From positions 1 through 12,239 of the forward strand of contig JAOUGQ010000075.1 of the NCBI GenBank assembly GCA_029865515.1: 12,239 nucleotides of DNA, given 5' to 3'. This stretch comes from Nitrospirota bacterium. Its GTDB lineage: Bacteria; Nitrospirota; Nitrospiria; Nitrospirales; UBA8639. Of this stretch, positions 7,362-12,239 are shown in pieces; within the stretch, counting starts at the first letter, position 1; each line of letters begins with the position of its first letter. The translations under genes were made by a program, and so were the position numbers. The notes below the pieces were generated by a model. That model did no database searches, was not told the origin of the DNA, and saw only the letters and a program-made list of their open reading frames with translations.

Positions 7362-7390
7362 CTTATATAGCGGGGAAACATTCGTGTCAA
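7362..7390 (-). promoter_or_regulatory. Sigma70-type promoter, likely for the cupin gene
   Basis: On the minus strand TTGACA (complement of 7385-7390) is followed after exactly 17 bases by TATAAG (complement of 7362-7367). Both hexamers are near consensus. The start site would be about 7355, leaving a leader of roughly 225 nt before TTG 7130. That is long, so either the leader is regulatory or the protein starts earlier. Confidence 0.65.
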
Positions 7391-7400
7391 TGTCACAAAT

Positions 7401-7494
7401 TGTGGAAAAGTTGTGAAAGGTGGTTGATAACTTTCATCTGAAATTCGGAACCCCTTTCCGATGAAGGATTTCCAAATGTGGATACTGGGGATAA
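7401..7494 (+). promoter_or_regulatory. Cluster of DnaA-box-like motifs next to an AT-rich stretch
   Basis: Compared with TGTGGATAA (reverse complement of the DnaA box TTATCCACA), TGTGGAAAA (7401-7409), TGTGGATAC (7477-7485) and TGGGGATAA (7486-7494) each match 8/9, and GGTTGATAA (7422-7430) matches 7/9, all in the same orientation. A run of T then A follows at 7495-7511. A hairpin, CTTTCATC/GATGAAGG with inner GGAA/TTCC (7431-7467), lies between them. No box is perfect, so binding is only a possibility. Confidence 0.35.
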
Positions 7495-7561
7495 TGTTTT
7501 TTAAAAAAAATTGAAAGCTCTGTACGTTCCTCTATGTAAACAGACTTAAATTAACTCTATT

Positions 7562-7581
7562 CCCAGTGGCTTGCCGCGGGG
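7562..7581 (+). repeat. Imperfect hairpin with CTTG loop, copy 1
   Basis: CCCAGTGG (7562-7569) and CCGCGGGG (7574-7581) pair around a CTTG loop with one mismatch and one G-T pair. It resembles the hairpin at 7649-7669 in loop and flanks, but no T-tract follows. Confidence 0.4.
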
Positions 7582-7648
7582 TTACCGAACAAAGGGAAGA
7601 GTTTGAGAAACTGTGGTGTCTCAAAGCAAAACATATATCCACTGAATA

Positions 7649-7679
7649 CCCCGTCCGCTTGCGGCGGGGGTCTTTTATT
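7649..7679 (+). terminator. Possible Rho-independent terminator with CTTG loop (copy 2)
   Basis: CCCCG-t-CCG (7649-7657) pairs with CGG-CGGGG (7662-7669), eight GC pairs with one bulged T around CTTG. It is followed by TCTTTTATT (7671-7679). In structure it is a plus-strand terminator, yet no plus-strand gene precedes it. It may end an unannotated RNA or be one unit of a dispersed palindromic repeat. Confidence 0.45.
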
Positions 7680-7731
7680 GGCGATCGGTCATTTAAATGA
7701 TTGGGTTCATTATAGAGAAAAAGGATGGTCG

Positions 7732-7806
7732 TCAAACCACATCGCGCAAGAAAATTACGTGCTATTCCAAACTTTCGCGACGGTTGATCGATCAATAAAG
7801 GAAGAG
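7732..7806 (-). pseudogene. Decayed fragment of the cupin gene
   Basis: Read on the minus strand, this stretch aligns without gaps to codons about 4-29 of the cupin gene at 6783-7130. The best-preserved part is 27 identical bases (7772-7798 here, 7088-7114 in the gene), encoding IDRSTVAK in both. It continues as K-V-W-N-S-T-stop-FSCAMWFDDH against K-D-W-HARG-FSCGVWIDHA. An in-frame TAA (complement of 7755-7757) and loss of similarity on both sides show it is not a working gene. The frame-preserving alignment supports an old partial duplication. A TTGATCGATCAA palindrome sits inside the conserved core. Confidence 0.7.
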
Positions 7807-7826
7807 GCTCCCATGGGAGCCTCTTC
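7801..7826 (-). terminator. Perfect 26-bp palindrome, possible terminator for minus-strand transcripts
   Basis: GAAGAGGCTCCC followed by its exact complement forms a palindrome centred on CCATGG. On the minus strand it is followed by CTTTATT, a weak T-tract, which could end transcription coming from nrdJ and the small ORF. On the plus strand no T-tract follows. It directly abuts the cupin gene fragment. Confidence 0.5.
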
Positions 7827-7854
7827 AAGGTGAAAGCATTGGGAACGGTGAAAC

Positions 7855-8053
7855 CTATTTCCCAATGTTTAATGGGTTGTCATCTAATGAAAGTTTTCTC
7901 CCACCATTGGTGCAAACCTTAATATTTCCAAGAGCTTGCCCATTTAAATCTCTAAACCTTCTTCTCACATTTGAGGCGGATTTATCATGCACAAGATAAA
8001 ACTCAAATCCACAGGACCAGCGATATCTTCTTTTTTTCTGTCATAGCAATCAT
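7855..8053 (-). pseudogene. Small unknown protein gene, apparently frameshifted at a homopolymer
   Basis: The minus-strand frame from 8040 down to a TAG at 7855-7857 is open for 61 codons and reads like protein (RYRWSCGFEFYLVHDKS, SNVRRRFRDLNG, KVCTNGGRKLSLDDNP), but it has no ATG in that frame. A good start does exist upstream in another frame: AAGGA at 8061-8065, then 7 bases, then ATG 8053, reading MIAMTEK. The two frames meet at a run of seven A (complement of 8031-8037); losing one A would join them into a protein of about 65 residues. This may be a decayed gene, a sequencing error or a slippage site. I recognise no family. It lies 38 bases after the nrdJ stop on the same strand. Confidence 0.4.
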
Positions 8054-8091
8054 TTCCATTTCCTTAAGTTAAAACTTTTATAGGGAATGTT

Positions 8092-11000
8092 TTACGAACA
8101 ACCGTTTGTTGCGCCGCAGTTATCGCACTTTAAACAGGTTCCGTTTCTTACCATCTTGAACTGTTTGCATTCCGGACAGGGATCGCCTTCATAGCCTTTT
8201 TGCCTGGCCTCTTGCATCTCCGTGATGGTGAGGGTCTCGCGTTTCATTTCGAGTTTTCTGGCTACTTTCCCATGCTCCCCGTTCTTGCCAACCCCGTTCC
8301 CTACGGACTTCCTGGAGGGAAACACTTCTGGACTGATTGAGGTGGAGCCGAGTGATCGGGGGTCCACAAGGCCTTCTTCGCCTTCATCCGGGGTATCCGT
8401 TTCCTTCTTAAGCGCATCAACTCGAAGATCTTCAGGGGCCACCTGTTGCAGATCGTGCCGATCCAGATAGGTGATTGCCAGTTCCCGGAAAATGTAGTCG
8501 ATGATCGAGGTCGACATTTTGATATGGTCGTTAAGTTTGACCGGCCCGTTGGGCTCGAAGCGAGTGAACAAAAATGCGTCCACGAATTCTTCCAGAGGAA
8601 CACCATGTTGGAAGCCAAGGGAAATCGCGATGGCGAAGCAGTTCATCAGACTTCGAAATGCCGCTCCCTCTTTATGCATGTCCAGGAAAATTTCTCCCAA
8701 GGTTCCGTCTTCGTATTCGCCGGTTCGAAGGTAGATTTTGTGACCACCGACAATCGCCTTTTGGGTATAGCCGCTTCGACGGGTCGGCAGGGGGCGACGT
8801 TTCGCCAGGTACCGGACCAGTACCCGGGAGGCCGCTTGTTTCGCGGCCGAAGTGATTTGGTCATTTTGGACGGATAAATCGCCCCATTCACTAACGGTAT
8901 TCAGCGGTTGGCTGAGTTTTGACCCATCCCGATACAGGGCAACAGCTTTGACCATGGACGTCCAAGACAGCATATAGGCTTCCTTGACGGAAACCACGGA
9001 CGCCTCAGCAGGCATATTGATCGTTTTGCTTATGGCCCCGCTGATGAAGGGTTGGGCGGCCGCCATCATTCGAATGTGGGCCGTGGGAGTAATGAATCGT
9101 TGCCCTAGACGCCCACATCGGTTGGCACAATCAAAAATCGACAGGTGTTCCGGTTTGAGATGTGGCGCACCTTCTACAGTCATGGTGCCACAGCAATAGT
9201 CCGTCGCGGCAAGAATTTCTTCCTGAGTAAAGCCCAAAATTTTAAGAATATTTAATTGAGGACTCTGAAGCTGAGATTCAGTCAGGCTCAATTTTTCACG
9301 ACAAAATTCTTCAGTGAGGGTCCATTTGTTGAACGCAAAATGAATATCAAAGGCTCCATCCAGCGTCGCCTCCATGCGTTCCAACACGGCACGGTCGAAT
9401 CCCTTGTCTTTCAAGGTGTCATGGTTGATAAAGGGCGCATGTTTGAGGGTGCGGGTTCCTGTCGCATAGGTGATAATGTCTTGGATCTGGCTCGGACTGT
9501 ATCCTAAATGCCGTAACGCCGGAGGAAGACTTTGATTGATGATTTTGAAATAGCCACCGCCGGCCAGTTTTTTGAATTTCACCAGGGCGAAATCGGGCTC
9601 GATGCCGGTGGTGTCGCAATCCATGACTAATCCAATCGTGCCGGTTGGCGCGATCACCGTGGCCTGTGCATTGCGATATCCGTACTGCTCGCCAAGTTCT
9701 AATGCACGATCCCAGGCTGTTTGCGCGGCTTTCAAAAGGTCTTGAGGACATTGGTCAGGATGAATGCCCCTTGGCGGGATGGTGAGCTCTTCATATTCAT
9801 CAGGCTGAGCATTGTAGGCTGCACGTTGATGGTTGCGCATGACTCGAAGCATGGCTTCGGCATTACGCGGATAGGCGTTAAAGTGCCCTAATTCCTTGGC
9901 CATTTCCGCAGAAGTGGCATAGGACTCCCCGGTCATTAGGGCGGTAATGGCGCCACACCATGCCAAGGCCTGTGGAGAATCGTAGGGAATCCCGAGTTTC
10001 ATGAGAATGGAACCCAGATTGGCATAGCCAAGACCGAGGGTCCGGAAGGAGAAGCTTTTTTCGGCAATTGCACGACTGGGGAATCCCGCCATCAGCACGC
10101 TGATTTCCAGGACAATCGTCCACAACCGAACGGCATGTCGGAATCCTTCAATGTCGAACTGGCCTTCCGATGTCAGAAACCGGCCTAAATTAAGGGAGGC
10201 CAGATTGCACGCCGTATCATCTAAAAACATATATTCGCTGCAAGGATTAGAGGCGTTAATCCGTCCATCCTTGGGGCAGGTATGCCATTCATTAATGGTG
10301 GTATCGAATTGCACCCCGGGATCCGCACAGATCCAGGCCGCCCAGGCGATTCGATCCCACAAATCTTTGGCAGGAATCGTTTTGCAGACGGAACCGTCCG
10401 TGCGTCTGGTCAACTTCCAGTCTTCGCCTGCTTGAAGAGCGGCAAAAAACTCGTTGGGAACCCTGATGCTATTGTTGGAGTTTTGCCCGGACACGGTCTG
10501 GTAGGCTTTGCTGTCCCAATTCGTGTCATATTCATGAAATACAAAATGGGTAAATCCTTCCTGGGCATAGTTGAACATTCGTTGAATATAGGGTTCAGGG
10601 ACTGCCACTTCCCGTGCCGCTTGGATCGCATCACGGAGGGAAGAATTTTCTCGAGGATTGATTTCGACTTGAGAGCCGCCGTCCGGGCGTAAGACGTGAC
10701 AGGCTTTTAGAATGGCATTCAGATGGCGTGCGCAGACTTTTGAGCCGGTGACCATGGCCGCCACTTTTTGTTCTTCAATGACTTTCCAATCAATGAATTC
10801 TTCAATGTCGGGATGATCGAGATCCAGGCACACCATTTTGGCAGCCCGGCGGGTCGTTCCTCCGGATTTGATGGCACCAGCGGCCCGGTCGCCGATTTTC
10901 AGGAATGACATCAGTCCTGACGAGCGGCCGCCTCCGGATAACGATTCTCCGTCTGCTCGCAGACGGGAAAAATTGGTGCCGGTACCTGACCCGTATTTGA

Positions 11001-11625
11001 AGAGGCGGGCTTCCCGCACCCACAAGTCCATAATTCCGCCTTCATTGACCAAATCATCAGAGATCGACTGAATGAAGCAGGCATGGACTTGAGGTCGCTC
11101 ATAGGCATTGCGGGCCTGTTTGACCCGGTGCGTATTTGGATCAACATAGTAATGCCCTTGTGAGGGGCCGGACAGACCGTAGGCAAAGTGCAGCCCGGTA
11201 TTAAACCATTGCGGAGAGTTCGGAGCCGCCATTTGCCAGGCCAACATGAAGCTGAGTTCGTCCTTAAAGGTTTCGGCATCTTCAGGAGTATCAAAGTAGT
11301 GATGGGTTTTCCCCCATTCAGTCCAACAGCCGGCGAGCCGGTGGAAGACTTGCCGGGCATCACGTTCGCCTCCAAGAAGAGGGCTGCCCTTCTCATTGAG
11401 GAGGGGCTGTCCCTGGTCGTCAAATTGGGGAACGCCGGCCTTGCGGAAATATTTTTGGGCCAGAATATCGACCGCTAGTTGAGACCAATGTTCAGGGGCC
11501 AGAATGTTGTTCTGACTGAACACGGCCGAGCCATCGGGGTTTCGGATTTCTGAGGATCGGGTGGAAAAAGGAATGTTCTGATACGGGCTCTCACCAGCTG
11601 TTGTGAATCGACGTTCAATTTTCAT
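8092..11625 (-). CDS. nrdJ: Adenosylcobalamin-dependent (class II) ribonucleotide reductase NrdJ
   Basis: NrdJ reduces ribonucleotides to deoxyribonucleotides by a thiyl radical generated from adenosylcobalamin, with or without oxygen. The 1177-residue protein matches the long NrdJ form. Cys183 (HACFIQS) and Cys473 (DDTACNLASLNL) are the substrate-site redox pair. NPCSE (460-464) holds the thiyl Cys462 with Asn460 and Glu464; the 11-residue spacing from Cys462 to Cys473 is as in characterised class II enzymes. PTGTIGLVMDCDTTGIEPD (661-679) is another conserved barrel motif. A TSCPD-type domain follows (about 955-1055), then a low-complexity linker (1070-1130) and a Cys-rich tail (CPEC, CLKC, CDNC, GCS) that should act in re-reduction or bind zinc. 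No ATP-cone is evident. ATG 11625 has AAAGGAG 7 bases upstream. The promoter carries NrdR-like boxes. Confidence 0.97.
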   Translation of the reverse strand: MKIERRFTTAGESPYQNIPFSTRSSEIRNPDGSAVFSQNNILAPEHWSQLAVDILAQKYFRKAGVPQFDDQGQPLLNEKGSPLLGGERDARQVFHRLAGCWTEWGKTHHYFDTPEDAETFKDELSFMLAWQMAAPNSPQWFNTGLHFAYGLSGPSQGHYYVDPNTHRVKQARNAYERPQVHACFIQSISDDLVNEGGIMDLWVREARLFKYGSGTGTNFSRLRADGESLSGGGRSSGLMSFLKIGDRAAGAIKSGGTTRRAAKMVCLDLDHPDIEEFIDWKVIEEQKVAAMVTGSKVCARHLNAILKACHVLRPDGGSQVEINPRENSSLRDAIQAAREVAVPEPYIQRMFNYAQEGFTHFVFHEYDTNWDSKAYQTVSGQNSNNSIRVPNEFFAALQAGEDWKLTRRTDGSVCKTIPAKDLWDRIAWAAWICADPGVQFDTTINEWHTCPKDGRINASNPCSEYMFLDDTACNLASLNLGRFLTSEGQFDIEGFRHAVRLWTIVLEISVLMAGFPSRAIAEKSFSFRTLGLGYANLGSILMKLGIPYDSPQALAWCGAITALMTGESYATSAEMAKELGHFNAYPRNAEAMLRVMRNHQRAAYNAQPDEYEELTIPPRGIHPDQCPQDLLKAAQTAWDRALELGEQYGYRNAQATVIAPTGTIGLVMDCDTTGIEPDFALVKFKKLAGGGYFKIINQSLPPALRHLGYSPSQIQDIITYATGTRTLKHAPFINHDTLKDKGFDRAVLERMEATLDGAFDIHFAFNKWTLTEEFCREKLSLTESQLQSPQLNILKILGFTQEEILAATDYCCGTMTVEGAPHLKPEHLSIFDCANRCGRLGQRFITPTAHIRMMAAAQPFISGAISKTINMPAEASVVSVKEAYMLSWTSMVKAVALYRDGSKLSQPLNTVSEWGDLSVQNDQITSAAKQAASRVLVRYLAKRRPLPTRRSGYTQKAIVGGHKIYLRTGEYEDGTLGEIFLDMHKEGAAFRSLMNCFAIAISLGFQHGVPLEEFVDAFLFTRFEPNGPVKLNDHIKMSTSIIDYIFRELAITYLDRHDLQQVAPEDLRVDALKKETDTPDEGEEGLVDPRSLGSTSISPEVFPSRKSVGNGVGKNGEHGKVARKLEMKRETLTITEMQEARQKGYEGDPCPECKQFKMVRNGTCLKCDNCGATNGCS

Positions 11626-11714
11626 GAATGGGCTCCTTTGGAAGACACTGAAAACCTGTGGGGTATTTCTCCAGTCAGTTCCGGCTGCCTAATCTGTTAT
11701 TGCGATCTTCCCAA

Positions 11715-11789
11715 GAGACCCCTGTGGGCGGTGCCTCTTTGTGGTCTCGCTCTGGCCCTCCGACAAGGCCTTAATTATTAGGAGGGGCC
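11715..11789 (-). promoter_or_regulatory. Structured part of the nrdJ leader
   Basis: Two stems lie in the roughly 320-nt leader. GGCCCTCC (11754-11761) pairs with GGAGGGGCC (11781-11789) with one bulged G. GAGACC (11715-11720) pairs with GGTCTC (11743-11748), with a competing AAGAG/CTCTT pairing inside (11713-11717 with 11735-11739). Mutually exclusive stems hint at a regulatory leader, but I find no B12 box or other known riboswitch consensus. Confidence 0.35.
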
Positions 11790-11818
11790 ATACGACAAGC
11801 AATTTTACCAGAAGCCAT
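11771..11818 (-). CDS. Possible 15-codon leader peptide upstream of nrdJ
   Basis: ATG 11818 is preceded by GGAG 4 bases upstream and opens a frame MASGKIACRMAPPNN ending in TAA at 11771-11773. The stop falls in the loop of the leader hairpin 11754-11789, so ribosomes finishing this peptide would disrupt that stem. Chance ORFs of this size are common. I rate this as speculative. Confidence 0.2.
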   Translation of the reverse strand: MASGKIACRMAPPNN

Positions 11819-11950
11819 TAAACTCCAGTCTGTCGATGAAATTGTTCAGCCTCTAGTTGGGAAGTTTCGCCCTAAGCCAAATGCCTGTGCATAACAAAGA
11901 AAAACAGGAAAATATAAGACCGGAAGAAATAATTGGTATAAACCAATGGC

Positions 11951-11998
11951 CCACAATCTATAGCGGATAAAAAAAAATGTCAATACTAAATGTTGTGA
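11951..11998 (-). promoter_or_regulatory. nrdJ promoter with two NrdR-box-like sites
   Basis: On the minus strand a perfect -35 TTGACA (complement of 11978-11983) is followed by TAGATT at 17 bases (complement of 11955-11960) or TATAGA at 15 bases (11957-11962). Two 16-bp sites match the NrdR consensus acaCwATATaTwGtgt at 12/16 each: 11951-11966, covering the -10, and 11983-11998, covering the upstream edge of the -35. Their starts are 32 bp apart, about three helical turns, as known for paired NrdR boxes. NrdR represses RNR genes when dATP is plentiful, so this predicts feedback repression of nrdJ. The start site would be near 11948. Confidence 0.7.
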
Positions 11999-12088
11999 GT
12001 TGTGCATTCTGGATGGGGATTTCTGTGAAGAACTTGTGAGTTCAAAAAACACAATATTTCGTGCGGGTTTCTGATGAAATTTTTGAAT

Positions 12089-12129
12089 TTATCAACAACC
12101 AGAAATCTCAAAGTTTTCAGTTATACACA
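12089..12129 (+). promoter_or_regulatory. Two DnaA-box-like sites upstream of the nrdJ promoter
   Basis: TTATCAACA (12089-12097) differs from the DnaA box TTATCCACA at one base, and TTATACACA (12121-12129) fits TTATNCACA exactly. Both have the same orientation, 32 bases apart, within AT-rich DNA about 90-130 bases upstream of the nrdJ -35. DnaA control of RNR genes is known in E. coli, but binding here is inferred. Confidence 0.4.
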
Positions 12130-12150
12130 TGCAAGAGGATTAAGAAGAAT

Positions 12151-12181
12151 AAAGTTCTGAAAATAAATTTTTCGGAACTTT
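12151..12181. repeat. Near-perfect AT-rich inverted repeat
   Basis: AAAGTTC-T-GAAAA (12151-12163) and TTTTC-G-GAACTTT (12169-12181) pair over 13 positions, with one T-G pair, around a TAAAT loop. It could end a transcript entering from the right on the minus strand, or be a protein site. The rest of 12000-12239 shows no supported gene; an ATG at 12201 opens 13 codons to the window edge without a good ribosome-binding site. Confidence 0.45.
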
Positions 12182-12239
12182 CTCTCGTGCCTCTCTGGGA
12201 ATGATTGAAATGAGAAAAAACGTTCAAAAATCAATAAAG

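Noticed and set aside
8031..8044. Programmed -1 frameshift at A_AAA_AAG in the small ORF
   Set aside because: The slippery heptamer is in register, but a -1 shift enters a different frame that stops after about 20 codons; the long open frame needs +1 or an indel.
11626..11948. Cobalamin riboswitch upstream of nrdJ
   Set aside because: Expected for a B12-linked gene, but no recognisable B12 box or conserved core was seen on the sense strand; only partial, chance-like matches.
12030..12043. GAACT-TGTG-AGTTC palindrome as an SOS (LexA) box
   Set aside because: The GAAC and GTTC halves are separated by 6 bases, whereas the Gram-positive-type SOS box has 4; no SOS gene is adjacent.
11846..12052. 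68-residue hydrophobic minus-strand ORF
   Set aside because: It overlaps the nrdJ promoter and NrdR-like boxes, starts with GTG without a ribosome-binding site, and reflects AT-rich sequence.
12201..12239. Start of a plus-strand gene at the window edge (ATG 12201, 13 open codons)
   Set aside because: Too short to judge, with no good ribosome-binding site.

Overview
The window is chromosomal DNA from a Gram-negative-type bacterium of moderate GC. Gene content and protein style (fused HisIE, a long adenosylcobalamin-dependent ribonucleotide reductase, a SUMF1-domain exported protein, a C4 zinc-ribbon gene next to rnpB) suggest Nitrospira or a relative. That placement rests on recognition, not on a search.

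Left part, plus strand (1-3718): the 3' end of hisF, then hisIE, a HIT-family hydrolase gene and dnaG, closely packed and ending in a likely Rho-independent terminator. HisF and HisIE supply histidine biosynthesis steps; DnaG primes DNA replication. The usual dnaG partners rpsU and rpoD are absent.

Middle part, plus strand (3766-5525): an RNA-rich block with a CAU-anticodon tRNA (most likely lysidine-type tRNA-Ile), a coiled-coil/zinc-ribbon protein gene, the RNase P RNA gene rnpB with a promoter at the right distance, and tRNA-Glu(UUC) followed by a strong terminator. An exported SUMF1-fold protein (5875-6741) follows a 350-base intergenic region containing a compact hairpin-rich stretch.

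Right part, minus strand (6783-12000): a small cupin gene with a good sigma70-type promoter; an 800-base gene-poor region holding DnaA-box-like motifs, two CTTG-loop hairpins, a decayed fragment of the cupin gene with 27 identical bases, and a perfect 26-bp palindrome; a small ORF broken at a homopolymer; and the large nrdJ gene. The nrdJ promoter carries two NrdR-box-like sites 32 bp apart around a consensus -35 element, with two DnaA-box-like sites farther upstream and a leader of about 320 nt.

The recurring theme is DNA replication and its precursors (primase, dNTP synthesis, NrdR and DnaA control) plus RNA processing. I see no CRISPR array, intact insertion sequence, phage genes or clear accessory island. 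The most interesting material is regulatory or decayed sequence around the cupin gene and nrdJ.
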